Source of the DNA: a bacterium
GTDB taxonomy: Bacteria > Verrucomicrobiota > Verrucomicrobiia > Limisphaerales > UBA11358
Length of the DNA stretch: 57,740 nt
Assembly: GCA_021817945.1 (NCBI GenBank)
Contig: JAKAFL010000019.1
Coordinates: 1 to 57,740 of the forward strand
Reading direction: 5' to 3'
The position numbers and the translations under genes were made by a program. Shown piece by piece: positions 44,345-53,814 of the stretch (positions are counted from its first letter, which is position 1; every line of letters starts with the position of its first letter). The notes beneath the pieces are model-generated. The model was given only the letters and a program-made list of their open reading frames with translations. It ran no database searches and was not told the DNA's origin.

Positions 44345-45490
44345 TCAGTAGGCCGCCTCGTAAATCTGAAGCGCATCCTGCTCGGAAAGGGGCCGGGGAT
44401 TATTCTTCAGCAATCTCACCACTTGCATGGCAGCCCTGGCCATTTCCGGCAGCGCCTGCCTTGGAATACCCAATTGGGAAAGTCTTTGCGGAACGCCGCA
44501 ATCCTGCACCAGCCGTTTCAACCACCCCACCCCAAGCTCCGCAGTGGACAGGCTTGATCCATTGCGATGCACACCCAGGGCCTCTGCTACGTCCGCATAG
44601 CGGTCCGCAGCCGCGGGGAAGTTGAATTGCAGCACATGGGGCAGAAGCAGGGCGTTGGAAACGCCGTGCGCCACGTGGTACCGTCCCCCCAGGGGATAAG
44701 CCAGGGCGTGGACCGCAGCCGTGTTCACCGGTCCAAGACACAGCCCGCCATACAGACTGCCCAAGGCCAGGGCCGAACGAGCTTCTGCATCACGTCCATT
44801 CCGGACAGCCCTCAATAAATTCCCGCTGATCAAGCGGATGCCGCGCAGCGCCTGCTCGTCCACCACCGGGTGCGCAAACTTGTTGGCGTAGGCCTCAATG
44901 CAATGGGTCAGCGCATCCATCCCCGTGGAGGCCGTCACTTCCGGCGGCGCCGTCCACGTCATGACCGGGTCCACATACGCCGCATCCGGCACCAGATGTG
45001 CGCTCACCACTCCCTTTTTCAAGGAGTCCGTTTCATCCAGCAATATTGCATTGGGTGAAACCTCCGCCCCTGTCCCTGAGGTGGTGGGCAGGCAGGCCAG
45101 CAGCAGATTTCTGCCCAGCAATTGGTCTATCCCCACAACCTCGCGAATGGATTGGCGCCCGTCCAGAAGCCCCGCCAGCAGCTTGGCCATGTCAATCACA
45201 CTCCCGCCTCCCACACCTAGCACCGCCTCAACTTTTTCCTCCCGCACCGATTCCAATACCTGCTCAAATTTGGCTATTGTCGGCTCGAAATCAACCGGGG
45301 CAACATCCACCAAAACCACCCCAGCCTTGTCAAATGCCGACCGCAGTTCCCCCAAGTGCGGCAGGACATGCGAACTGCTCACCATCAAGGCGCGGCGCAC
45401 TCCGCGGCCAGCCAGGAAACCAGTGGCCATCACCGCGCACCCGTCGCCAAAAACAATTCGCGGCGGTTGTAATAGTGTGATCGGATTCAT
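44345..45490 (-). CDS. Iron-containing (group III) alcohol dehydrogenase
   Basis: 381 residues. The nucleotide-binding GVGGGSVIDMAKLLA, LACLPTTSGTGAEVSPNAIL, and the metal-binding stretch STGMDALTHCIEAYANKFAH then HALAYPLGGRYHVAHGVSNA carry the aspartate and histidines of the family. Such enzymes oxidise or reduce short polyols, lactaldehyde or sugar-acid alcohols with NAD(P). It overlaps the symporter stop by 4 bp (ATGA). It may perform the first oxidation of the imported compound before aldolase or kinase action. The substrate is not readable from sequence. Confidence 0.9.
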   Translation of the reverse strand: MNPITLLQPPRIVFGDGCAVMATGFLAGRGVRRALMVSSSHVLPHLGELRSAFDKAGVVLVDVAPVDFEPTIAKFEQVLESVREEKVEAVLGVGGGSVIDMAKLLAGLLDGRQSIREVVGIDQLLGRNLLLACLPTTSGTGAEVSPNAILLDETDSLKKGVVSAHLVPDAAYVDPVMTWTAPPEVTASTGMDALTHCIEAYANKFAHPVVDEQALRGIRLISGNLLRAVRNGRDAEARSALALGSLYGGLCLGPVNTAAVHALAYPLGGRYHVAHGVSNALLLPHVLQFNFPAAADRYADVAEALGVHRNGSSLSTAELGVGWLKRLVQDCGVPQRLSQLGIPRQALPEMARAAMQVVRLLKNNPRPLSEQDALQIYEAAY

Positions 45491-47082
45491 AGATTAACCT
45501 GAGTTCCCAACGCAGCCATGTTTTCATCCCCCAATGGACTGGACCGTTTCCGCCATTGCCAAAAGGTCCAGGCCCCTGGCCCGGGTGCTTCTTTTGGAAA
45601 AAACAAACTCGCCGCATATCCCACCACGAGTACAATCAGGTGGGCCAGCACGCCAATCATCACCTCCGGACCCGAGTAATTCCATCCCACGTCCAGCAAC
45701 CTGCCCGGGCCGGTTGTAAGGACAGCCCATGCCGTAAAAACCAGCGCGCATCCCAGCCCCACCCAAAGGCCCTGGCGATTGGCCCGCTCCGTGAAAAAAG
45801 CCAGCAGAAACATCCCCGCCAACCCGGCAGAGGCGATCGCCGTGGTGGCATAATAAAGAGCCAGGGCATGATCACCCTCCCGGGCGATGAACTCTCCCAC
45901 CCCCACCGCCACCAGGCCGCATACGCCCACGATGATTTTGCCCACCCACAACTTTTTCCGGTCCCCAGCGCCAGGTTTCAGGCGCATGTAAAAATCCGTC
46001 ACTCCCACGGCGGAGAGACAGTTCAGGTCCGAGGACATGGTGGACATGGCCGCAGACAAAAGAGCCGCAATGAAAAGGCCTGCCAGGCCGGGCGGAATCC
46101 AGACAGTCAAAAAATAGGGGAACACCCGGTCTGCAATGATGGAGCCATGGTCATCCATCATTTGAGGGGGAAACACGTGGCCTGAAAGGTGGAAAAAGGC
46201 CCACAACAAAGTTCCCGTTAACATGAAAGCCGTCCAGGCAGGAAGACACAACAAGGCACCCAAGGTGACTCCCCTCAGCGCTTCCCTGTCCGACCGGGCC
46301 ACCAGATAACGCTGCACCAAGGTCTGGTCCGCCGCGTACTTCTGCAAATACCAAAACCCGCCATAAAGAATCATCACCCAGAAGTTTCCTTTTTCGGCAA
46401 GGTTGAAATGAAAGTCCCCAAGGCTGAGCTTGTGCTCCGCGCAGACCAGGTTCCACGCTGCGGGAAACCCTCCCGGCATCAGGTGTATCAACACCCCCAG
46501 CGCAACAATCACCCCGGCCAGTTTGACAAATCCTTGCAACACCTCCGTCCAGATCACCGCCTCCAATCCCCCAAACAGGGTGTATAAGACCGTCACCGAC
46601 CCCGCCACAATGATCACCATGGAGGCGCCCCATCCCGTCATGGCGCAGATGGCGGTGGTGATGGTGAACAAGACAAAACCCATCTTTGAAAAATGCCCGA
46701 TGCAAAATGCCAGCGCCCCATAGGCTCGCGCGGAATAACCGAATCGCCGCTCAAAATATTCATAGGCGCTCATGCGCACCGCCTTGCGGAAAAAATCCAC
46801 CAATGTCCGGCCCAGCAGGCATAACACACCCACGGCCATGAAACCCGGCACCAGAAGATTCCAGTCGCCGTTGAAGGCCGCCCCGGGGTAGGCAATGAAG
46901 GTGATGCTGCTGATGATGGTGGCAAACACGGACAAACCCATCGCCCAGAATGGCACCCGGCGCCGCGCCACATAGTAGGCCTCCGTGGTGGTCTGTTGGC
47001 GCGAGAAATACCAGCCAATTCCCGCCACCACCAGGAAATACAGGCCTATGACCGCCATATCCACCCAACGCAGGGTTTTCAT
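45487..47082 (-). CDS. Sodium:solute symporter (SSS family)
   Basis: 531 residues with about 13-14 hydrophobic segments. Diagnostic parts are FWAMGLSVFATIISSITFIAYPG near the N-terminus, YAADQTLVQRYLVARSDREA, and LLSAAMSTMSSDLNCLSAVGVTDFY, the SSS sodium-site helix. The family couples Na+ entry to uptake of sugars, sialic acid or organic acids. It lies between the sialidase-like protein and the catabolic enzymes, overlapping both neighbours by 4 bp. It would carry the product of extracellular hydrolysis into the cell. Confidence 0.9.
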   Translation of the reverse strand: MKTLRWVDMAVIGLYFLVVAGIGWYFSRQQTTTEAYYVARRRVPFWAMGLSVFATIISSITFIAYPGAAFNGDWNLLVPGFMAVGVLCLLGRTLVDFFRKAVRMSAYEYFERRFGYSARAYGALAFCIGHFSKMGFVLFTITTAICAMTGWGASMVIIVAGSVTVLYTLFGGLEAVIWTEVLQGFVKLAGVIVALGVLIHLMPGGFPAAWNLVCAEHKLSLGDFHFNLAEKGNFWVMILYGGFWYLQKYAADQTLVQRYLVARSDREALRGVTLGALLCLPAWTAFMLTGTLLWAFFHLSGHVFPPQMMDDHGSIIADRVFPYFLTVWIPPGLAGLFIAALLSAAMSTMSSDLNCLSAVGVTDFYMRLKPGAGDRKKLWVGKIIVGVCGLVAVGVGEFIAREGDHALALYYATTAIASAGLAGMFLLAFFTERANRQGLWVGLGCALVFTAWAVLTTGPGRLLDVGWNYSGPEVMIGVLAHLIVLVVGYAASLFFPKEAPGPGAWTFWQWRKRSSPLGDENMAALGTQVNL

Positions 47083-48878
47083 GTCCCCCCCTTTCCCGGC
47101 ACCAGGTACTCACCCCGAAGGAATTCCGCTGTGCGGACCAGCGTCCCGTCCTTTGCCCATTCCTTGGCCGGACCATCCGCCACCCAGCCGCTGAAAGTAC
47201 GCGCCAAATCCCGGGCCTGCGGCTTGGTATCCCAACCGGATTCAAAATGCTTCCCGCCATTCGGCCAGAATTGGGTCCAAATGGAATGATGATGTGCCAG
47301 GTCATGGAACCATTGCCACCGCAATCGGCCATCGGGTGACCAGAACGATTCCATGCCGATCTTATAACCCGCTGCGTACGTCACCTCGTGCTCGCGGCTG
47401 CCGTCCGGGAAAAAATCCTCCTCCAACCCGTCCAGCAGATACCGTCCACCAGGGCAAATCCGCGCGGTCCATTGGCACCGTAATCCGCCTTGGGGATATT
47501 TTTCCGAGAAAGCCTCCACCTTTCCGCCCGAATTTTCCGGCTCCCCGCCGGACTGGTCGGACATCACCCACGCTTCATTCATTTCATAATCCAGGCACGG
47601 TTGCGTTTCCGTGGTCAGGACATGTATGACCCCGTTGGGAGCCTGCCGGGCCGTGACATAGCCCAGCGTGCCCCAATGCAGGAACTCATGGTTGGGCAAC
47701 TGCACGGGCAACTCCTTGATCCGCCAGGAAATGCCGTTATTGGTGGATAGGGCCGCAAAACAACCATTGCCATGGGTCCAGCCTGCCGGCGGGGCCTGTC
47801 TGAGCTTGTGACGATACGCGTCACTCACAAAAAACAAGGCTCCCGAACTAAGGCGGATCATGGATGGCCGCTGGGCGCTTCCCAAAGGCGGGAATGGCGA
47901 TGGCTGGCTGGCAGACCAGGTCTTTCCAAAATTGGTGGAAAGATTTTCAGGTGAATAGCCGCGCACGCTGGCATTCTTGCCGCCTATGGACAACAAATTC
48001 CCGCGCTCATCCAATGGCACCACCACTGAATGTCTTCCCCCGGTCCTGCCGGCAGACTGGCTCCAGTGCAGGCCTTCGTCATGGCTGCTCCATAAAAAAC
48101 TGTGGGCGCCAGCCCCATCCATGGCAAAGTAAATCGTCCCGTCCGGGCCACGAAAGGCGCTGGTGATGGGCTGCGCCTCAAAAAAAGTCGCGGGCGCGTC
48201 TAACTGGGGCAGCGACAGCGTCCAGGTTTCTCCTTCATCGGTGGAAACAGCCATTTTGAATGGCACCCAGGGCGACAGGTCCCTGCCTCCGCCAAAAAAC
48301 CAGATTTTGCCGTGGTCATTCCATAACAATCCCGACTGGTCATTCTTGCCCTTGAAATCCAAAAACAGTTCAGGCATGTCCCACTGCTCGGCTCCATACC
48401 GCAGTCGGGCCTGAACGAATGTGGTGGTGGGGGCGCTTTCGCTCTGGCCCGGCGGGGTGCTGAACCAGACGGCAAGGGCATCCCCGTTGGGCAACACCTC
48501 AAACCCGGGCGAGTGGTTATGGGTGAAAACTGCCGGATCCACCCCGGCCCACGCCGCCACCTCCTGCTTCATGTTTTCAGGGGGAATAGGCAGGGCAAAA
48601 CGTACCAGGAAATAAGGCTTGGCCGGGTCGGGCCCCAACAGAGCCTCTTGCGTCCCCATTTTCAAGGCAGATTGGCAAAACGGCATGGCCCGGTCTCCAG
48701 AATCCAATTGAACCGAAATTTTCCCCGACCCCGCCTGGATTGTCGCCTGGCCCAACCGGAAACCCACCGCATCGGCGGTTACCACCTCATCCGCCAACGT
48801 ACCAAGGCACGACGCCGCCGTCATCATGGCGGCAATCATGAAGCATCCGGCCCAACTAGATAATCGTTCCAAAACCAT
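47079..48878 (-). CDS. Secreted sialidase-like beta-propeller fused to MORN/YwqK-type repeats
   Basis: 599 residues with signal peptide (CFMIAAMMTAASCLGTLADE). Residues ~110-430 form a sialidase-superfamily propeller with four Asp-box motifs: STDEGETW, SHDEGLHW, STNFGKTW, STNNGISW (the last two with Asn in place of Asp). The catalytic arginine triad of true sialidases is not obvious. From about residue 450, tandem YwqK/MORN-like repeats appear: FFPDGSREHEV, FWSPDGRLRWQWF, FWPNGGKHFESGW, EWAKDGTLVRTAEFLRG. This domain pairing is unusual. It is the first gene of the operon and probably cuts or binds an extracellular glycan whose product feeds the symporter behind it. Confidence 0.78.
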   Translation of the reverse strand: MVLERLSSWAGCFMIAAMMTAASCLGTLADEVVTADAVGFRLGQATIQAGSGKISVQLDSGDRAMPFCQSALKMGTQEALLGPDPAKPYFLVRFALPIPPENMKQEVAAWAGVDPAVFTHNHSPGFEVLPNGDALAVWFSTPPGQSESAPTTTFVQARLRYGAEQWDMPELFLDFKGKNDQSGLLWNDHGKIWFFGGGRDLSPWVPFKMAVSTDEGETWTLSLPQLDAPATFFEAQPITSAFRGPDGTIYFAMDGAGAHSFLWSSHDEGLHWSQSAGRTGGRHSVVVPLDERGNLLSIGGKNASVRGYSPENLSTNFGKTWSASQPSPFPPLGSAQRPSMIRLSSGALFFVSDAYRHKLRQAPPAGWTHGNGCFAALSTNNGISWRIKELPVQLPNHEFLHWGTLGYVTARQAPNGVIHVLTTETQPCLDYEMNEAWVMSDQSGGEPENSGGKVEAFSEKYPQGGLRCQWTARICPGGRYLLDGLEEDFFPDGSREHEVTYAAGYKIGMESFWSPDGRLRWQWFHDLAHHHSIWTQFWPNGGKHFESGWDTKPQARDLARTFSGWVADGPAKEWAKDGTLVRTAEFLRGEYLVPGKGGT

Positions 48879-48996
48879 TTAATCTGGAGACGCCTTCACT
48901 TATACCCCATTTCTGGGCGGAGGTTCATGTCCAATATGATATTTGATTTGATATTTTTGACACAAGGCGTAAATCGTCTTGCCAGCGCAGGGCAAA
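48879..48996. promoter_or_regulatory. Divergent promoter region between the two catabolic operons
   Basis: This is the only spacer between two long operons transcribed apart, so it must hold promoters for both. An AT-rich core carries the near-direct repeat TGATATTTGAT/TTGATATTTTTGA at 48938-48960, a candidate operator for the AraC protein encoded at 40376-41224. TTGACA at 48957-48962 could be a plus-strand -35 box, but no good -10 box follows at 16-18 bp. Confidence 0.45.
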
Positions 48997-50463
48997 ATGA
49001 CTTTCTTGGAGCATGGCTTGTTCCCGCATATGATGAATCCACTGCATTCAGCCGCGCCCTGCCTGGGCGTGATTTACGGAAACCGCGATTTTTTCCCCGA
49101 TCAATTGGTGACCGAGGCGCGGGCGGACATGGCCCGACTCTTTGACAGCCTTGGGATCAGGGCGGTGCAATTAAGTGAACAGGAGACCAAACTCGGAGGC
49201 GTGGAATCGCACGCCGACGCCCGCAAATGTGCCGCGCTGTTTCAGAAGCACGCCGGGGAATTGCAGGGCATATTGGTCTGCCTGCCGAACTTTGGCGATG
49301 AGAAGGGCGTGGCCGACACATTGAAGCTGGCGGATTTGAAGGTGCCCGTCCTGATTCAAGCCTATCCTGATGACCTGGCACAACTTTCACCGGCGCGCCG
49401 TCGCGATGCGTTCTGCGGAAAAATATCCGTCTGCAACAACCTGGTGCAGGCGGGCATTCCCTTTTCCCTCACCTCCAGCCACGTGAGCCATCCCGGGTCC
49501 GAATCGTTCAAAGTGGATTTGCAGCGTTTCACGGGTGTGTGCAGGGTGGTGAACGGGCTGCGGGGCGTGCGTCTGGGTGCCGTCGGAGCCCGTCCTGGCG
49601 CCTTTAACACGGTTCGGTACTCGGAGAAAATCCTGGAACGGCACGGCATCAGCGTCACCACCGTGGACCTCTCCGAGTTTCTGGGCAAGGCGGGGAAGCT
49701 CACGGCCGCTGATCCTGCCGTGGCGCGCAAGCTGGATGAAATTTCCGGCTACACCCCGGTGCAGGGTGTGCCTGCGGAGAAACTGCTGCAAATGGCCCGG
49801 CTCGGGGTGGTTCTGGCGGATTGGATGGAATCCAACGCCATTGATGCCACAGCCATTCAGTGCTGGACCTCTGTCCAGCAGAACTTCGGGTGCAATGTCT
49901 GCACCTTGATGAGCATGATGAGCGAGCGTTTTCTGCCCAGCGCATGCGAGGTGGATGTCACCGGGGTTCTCACCATGTACGCCATGCAACTGGCCGCCGG
50001 GACGCCTGCTGCGCTGGTGGATTGGAACAACAACTATGCCGGTGACGAGGATAAATGCGTGCTGTTTCATTGTGGGAACTGGGCCAAATCCTTTCTGCCG
50101 GATATCCGCATGGGCCAGGCGCCCATTCTGGGAAGCATCCTGGGGGTTGAAAACACCTACGGTGCGCTGGAGGGCCGCACCCCGGCAGGGCCGCTTACTT
50201 TCGGCCGTCTCACCACGGCGGATGCCGAGGGTTGCATCCGCGCCTATGTCGGGGAGGGTGAATTGACCAATGATCCCCTTCAAACCTTTGGCAACCGGGC
50301 AGTGGCACGCATTCCCAGGCTGCAAAAACTGATGCGCCATGTCTGCACCAACGGGTTTGAACACCATGTGGTCATGACCCAGTCGCACTCCGCATCCATC
50401 CTGGCTGAGGCTTTTAAAACCTATTTCAAATGGGAGGTTCACCACCATGGCCAGCCAGAATGA
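48997..50463 (+). CDS. L-fucose/L-arabinose isomerase-fold protein (COG2407-like)
   Basis: 488 residues from the ATG at 48997 (AGGG 4 nt upstream); ATGs at 49030 and 49033 are alternatives that start closer to the conserved core. The FucI-type core reads LGVIYGNRDFFPD, VGARPGAFNTVRYSEK, AIQCWTSVQQNFGCNVCTLM, CEVDVTGVLTMYAM and LVDWNNNYAGDEDKC. The glutamate of CEVD and the aspartate of DWNNNY lie 24 residues apart, as the metal ligands E337 and D361 do in E. coli FucI, so the Mn2+ site appears intact. It should interconvert an aldose and ketose. It overlaps the transketolase subunit behind it by 17 bp. Confidence 0.85.
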   Translation: MTFLEHGLFPHMMNPLHSAAPCLGVIYGNRDFFPDQLVTEARADMARLFDSLGIRAVQLSEQETKLGGVESHADARKCAALFQKHAGELQGILVCLPNFGDEKGVADTLKLADLKVPVLIQAYPDDLAQLSPARRRDAFCGKISVCNNLVQAGIPFSLTSSHVSHPGSESFKVDLQRFTGVCRVVNGLRGVRLGAVGARPGAFNTVRYSEKILERHGISVTTVDLSEFLGKAGKLTAADPAVARKLDEISGYTPVQGVPAEKLLQMARLGVVLADWMESNAIDATAIQCWTSVQQNFGCNVCTLMSMMSERFLPSACEVDVTGVLTMYAMQLAAGTPAALVDWNNNYAGDEDKCVLFHCGNWAKSFLPDIRMGQAPILGSILGVENTYGALEGRTPAGPLTFGRLTTADAEGCIRAYVGEGELTNDPLQTFGNRAVARIPRLQKLMRHVCTNGFEHHVVMTQSHSASILAEAFKTYFKWEVHHHGQPE

Positions 50464-51316
50464 CATGTCTCCACCTGCGAGGTCGGACTCACAATTAGCC
50501 CTGAAATCCATTCACCTTCGAAAAAGGACCCTCGAGGCCATTTTCGAGGCGGGTGCCGGCCACACCGGCGGGGGGTTGTCCTGTATTGACATACTGAATG
50601 TGCTCTACAACCGCGTTCTCAAGGTGTCGCCAGAAAACTTTGATTCCCCTGGACGCGATCACTACGTCCAAAGCAAGGGCCATTCCGTGGAAGCCCTCTA
50701 CGCGGTCCTGGCGGATCGCGGTTTTTTTCCAGTGGCTGACCTGAAATCGCTTTGCCATTACCAATCTCATTACGTGGGTCATCCCACCCGCAAAATTCAT
50801 GGGATTGAAATGAACACCGGGGCCCTGGGGCATGGCTTGCCCATTTGCGTGGGGATGGCCCTGGCGGCACGAATGGATGGATTTGGAGCCCGGGTTTTTA
50901 CCCTGCTTGGCGATGGAGAATTGGCAGAAGGGTCCAATTGGGAGGCTGCAATGGCGGCCTCCCACCACAAACTGGACAACCTGGTGGCGATTATTGACCA
51001 CAATACTTTGCAAATCAGCGGCCATACCCGCGATGTATGCAGCAATGAACCCTTGGACGAGAAATGGCGCGCGTTTGGCTGGGAAGTCCGGGTGGTGGAC
51101 GGGCATGATATTGGAGCGCTTTCCACGGCACTGACCCAGCGGCCAACCCGGCCTGTTCCTGTCTGCGTCATAGCCAACACCATCAAGGGCAAAGGCGTGA
51201 GTTTCATGGAAAATGTTGCACAATGGCATCATGGGGTGCCCTCCCCTGAGGAATATCAAAGGGCACAGAATGAACTTTCCGCTGCAGAAACCCGCGTCCG
51301 GGAGGTGATGGCATGA
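50447..51316 (+). CDS. Transketolase, N-terminal (TPP-binding) subunit
   Basis: 289 residues. This is the first half of a transketolase as a separate chain: SKGHSVEALYAVLADRGFFP, the phosphate/TPP motif LLGDGELAEGSNWEA ending at IDHNTLQISG (the GDG...N signature), and IANTIKGKGVSFME. The second half is encoded next, overlapping by 4 bp. Split transketolases of this size occur in specialised catabolic routes, including apulose-4-phosphate transketolase (AptA/AptB) and the sulfoquinovose transketolase pathway. The pair would transfer a two-carbon unit from a ketose phosphate in the cytoplasm. Confidence 0.92.
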   Translation: MASQNDMSPPARSDSQLALKSIHLRKRTLEAIFEAGAGHTGGGLSCIDILNVLYNRVLKVSPENFDSPGRDHYVQSKGHSVEALYAVLADRGFFPVADLKSLCHYQSHYVGHPTRKIHGIEMNTGALGHGLPICVGMALAARMDGFGARVFTLLGDGELAEGSNWEAAMAASHHKLDNLVAIIDHNTLQISGHTRDVCSNEPLDEKWRAFGWEVRVVDGHDIGALSTALTQRPTRPVPVCVIANTIKGKGVSFMENVAQWHHGVPSPEEYQRAQNELSAAETRVREVMA

Positions 51317-52311
51317 GCGCGCCGGCACCCGCCATGTTCAGCCCGGCCGCCCGGGAAATGATCCAGCAACTGGGCCTCACCCGCGGCCGCGCCAACCAGG
51401 AGGAATTCGCGGTTTTCCTGGAATCGCTCGCCCGGGAAAATCCCAACATCATCGTGGTAACCAGCGATTCGCGCGGATCCGGCAAATTGGGGCCCTTCGC
51501 CAAATCCCTTCCCCGCCAGTTGATCGAAGTGGGCATTGCCGAGCAAAACCTGGTGGGCATCACCGCCGGCCTGGCAGCCTGCGGCAAAAAATCTTTCGGA
51601 GTTTCACCTGCCTGTTTTCTCACGGCCCGGTCCTTGGAACAGATCAAAAATGACATTTGCTATTCCAATGTCCCGGCGGTGGTGGTGGGCATCAGCGCGG
51701 GTGTCAGTTATGGCGCCTTGGGCACAACGCACCATTCGCTTCATGATTTCGCCGCCTTGCGCGCCATCCACAACATCACTTTGGTGGCTCCGGCGGATAA
51801 TTTTGAAACCCGCGGCGCCGTTCTCGCCGCAGCCAAAGCCGGCACACCCACCTACCTGCGCTTCGGAAAGGCTGCCATGCTGGATTTGCATGCGCCAAAC
51901 GCCTGCTTCGAACCCGGACGCGCCATTTCAGTCCGCTCCGGCAGCGACCTCGCTTTTATTGCCAGCGGCGAAACGGTGGTTCATTGCCTCCTGGCGGCGG
52001 GATTCCTCGAAACCAAGGGCCTGCATTGCCGGGTCTTGTCCATGCACACCGTCCGGCCCCTGGATGAAGCCGCCCTCCACCAGGCTGCCCGCGAATGCCG
52101 GGCCATCATCTGCGTGGAGGAGCACAGCATCCATGGCGGGTTGGGAGAAGCCTGCGCCGCCTCTCTCCTGCAATCCGGCCTGCACCCGGCCTTTCGCATC
52201 GTCGGCATACCGGATGAAGACACCGTGACCGGGTCTCAGGCTGATATTTTTCGTCATTATGGTTTGAGCATGGAAGGATTAAGCGACCTCGCTTTGAAAA
52301 TGTTGGGCTGA
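51313..52311 (+). CDS. Transketolase, C-terminal (pyrimidine-binding) subunit
   Basis: 332 residues, the partner of the preceding chain. Landmarks are VTSDSRGSGKLGPFA, QLIEVGIAEQNLVGITAGLA with the TPP-activating glutamate (EQN), VSYGALGTTHHSLHDFAAL, PADNFETRGAVLAA with LRFGK, and a C-terminal transketolase domain (VHCLLAAGFLETKGLHCRVL, EEHSIHGGLGEACAA). The two subunits together equal one full transketolase. An extra ~30 residues precede the conserved domain. It ends 1 bp before the kinase start. Confidence 0.92.
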   Translation: MSAPAPAMFSPAAREMIQQLGLTRGRANQEEFAVFLESLARENPNIIVVTSDSRGSGKLGPFAKSLPRQLIEVGIAEQNLVGITAGLAACGKKSFGVSPACFLTARSLEQIKNDICYSNVPAVVVGISAGVSYGALGTTHHSLHDFAALRAIHNITLVAPADNFETRGAVLAAAKAGTPTYLRFGKAAMLDLHAPNACFEPGRAISVRSGSDLAFIASGETVVHCLLAAGFLETKGLHCRVLSMHTVRPLDEAALHQAARECRAIICVEEHSIHGGLGEACAASLLQSGLHPAFRIVGIPDEDTVTGSQADIFRHYGLSMEGLSDLALKMLG

Positions 52312-52312
52312 A

Positions 52313-53797
52313 ATGAAACACATCCTGGCCATTGACCAAAGCACCTCAGCCACCAAGGGTATTCTCTTCGATGCCGTTGGCCGGGTGGTGGACCGTTTTG
52401 GGCTGAGCCACCGGCAAATCCAAGCCAAACCCGGCTGGGTGGAACATGATGCAGGGGAAATCTGGAACAATGTCCTGGGGGTGGTCCGCCATTTGGCGAA
52501 AGGAAACCAGTCCGCCTTTTCATGCCTGGCAGCCCTGAGCATCGCCAATCAAAGGGAAACCGTTGTGGTTTTTGACCGGGCCACGGGTCATCCGTTGCAT
52601 CATGCCCTGGTCTGGCAGGACCGTCGTGGAGCGCCCTTTTGCCAGAAACTGAATCGCAAGGGTTTGGGTCCCGTCATCACCCGCAAAACCGGGCTGAACC
52701 TGGATACTTATTTTTCCGGGTCCAAACTGCATTGGCTGGTGCGCAACCATCCGGACCTGGCGCGCAGGCTCCGGAATGGTTCAGCCGTGGCAGGCACCAT
52801 GGATGCCTACCTCATCCACCGGCTCACCGGGGGGCGCATTTTCGCCACGGATCACACCAACGCCAGCCGCACCCTGCTTTACAACATTCACCGGCTGGAA
52901 TGGGACAAGGATTTGTGCCGCATGTTTCAAGTGCCTGTCTCAGCACTGCCCGAAACCAGGGAAAGCTCGGCTTGTTTCGGCGAGACGGATTTTTGCGGTC
53001 TTCTGCCCGCAAAAATCCCCATCTGCGGTGTCATGGGCGATTCCCAGGCTGCTCTTTTTGCCCAGCAATGTTTCAAACCCGGCCAGGCCAAGGTCACTTT
53101 TGGCACGGGCACATCCCTGTTGGTGAACATGGGGTCCAAGGTTCAACCTGCTTTTCCAGGCGGGGTGACCGCCCTGGCATGGGTCTTAAAAGGCCAGCCC
53201 ACCTACGCCACCGAAGGCTTGATCTCCTACTCGGCTGCCACTGTGGAATGGCTCATCCAACAAATGGGTTTATTTCAGAATAGCTCCGAGTTGGAGCCTC
53301 TGGCCCGCAGCCTCGATGACAATGGCGGTGTGTATCTTGTCCCGGCTTTTGCCGGCTTGCGAACCCCGCGGTGGGATCCGGACGCGCGCGCCGCCATTGT
53401 GGGGCTGTCCGCTTTTGCCGGCAGGGCCCACGTCGCCCGGGCCGCCCTGGAATCCATCGCCTACCAAATACGCGATGTCCTCGATGCCATGAAGACCGGC
53501 TCCGGTGTTCGCCTCAAACAAATTTGCGCCGATGGCGGACCCACCCAAAACGACTGGCTGATGCAGTTCACGGCGGACATCACAGGGGTGAAATTGTTCC
53601 TCGCGGACAAACCCGAGGCTTCGGCCTGGGGCGCTGCCATGCAGGGCCTCTTGGGTTTGGGAATCCACCGCAATCTCAAGGATTTGGCGGAATTGAATTC
53701 CAAATCCCGCCAATTCAAGCGTCATCTCCCCGCCTCCCTGGCCAAAAACCGTTACTTGGGCTGGCAAAAAGCCGTCCAACGCGTCCTCTCCAACTGA
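52313..53797 (+). CDS. FGGY-family carbohydrate kinase, glycerol-kinase-like
   Basis: 494 residues. The ATP site shows as [29 protein letters not shown] and [15 protein letters not shown]. Residues that bind glycerol in glycerol kinases appear kept: the Arg-Glu of NQRETVVVF, the Trp of VWQDRR and the Asp of [11 protein letters not shown]. That suggests a substrate with a glycerol-like hydroxymethyl end. Since an isomerase and a split transketolase precede it in the operon, a branched ketose such as apulose would fit; plain glycerol, xylulose or ribulose are alternatives. Confidence 0.88.
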   Translation: MKHILAIDQSTSATKGILFDAVGRVVDRFGLSHRQIQAKPGWVEHDAGEIWNNVLGVVRHLAKGNQSAFSCLAALSIANQRETVVVFDRATGHPLHHALVWQDRRGAPFCQKLNRKGLGPVITRKTGLNLDTYFSGSKLHWLVRNHPDLARRLRNGSAVAGTMDAYLIHRLTGGRIFATDHTNASRTLLYNIHRLEWDKDLCRMFQVPVSALPETRESSACFGETDFCGLLPAKIPICGVMGDSQAALFAQQCFKPGQAKVTFGTGTSLLVNMGSKVQPAFPGGVTALAWVLKGQPTYATEGLISYSAATVEWLIQQMGLFQNSSELEPLARSLDDNGGVYLVPAFAGLRTPRWDPDARAAIVGLSAFAGRAHVARAALESIAYQIRDVLDAMKTGSGVRLKQICADGGPTQNDWLMQFTADITGVKLFLADKPEASAWGAAMQGLLGLGIHRNLKDLAELNSKSRQFKRHLPASLAKNRYLGWQKAVQRVLSN

Positions 53798-53814
53798 TCC
53801 TTAGCCATCCAACC

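Noticed and set aside
49387-50511. 374-codon minus-strand frame opposite the isomerase gene
   Set aside because: Fully antisense to the fucose-isomerase-fold gene, which has an intact metal site; no motifs in the shadow.
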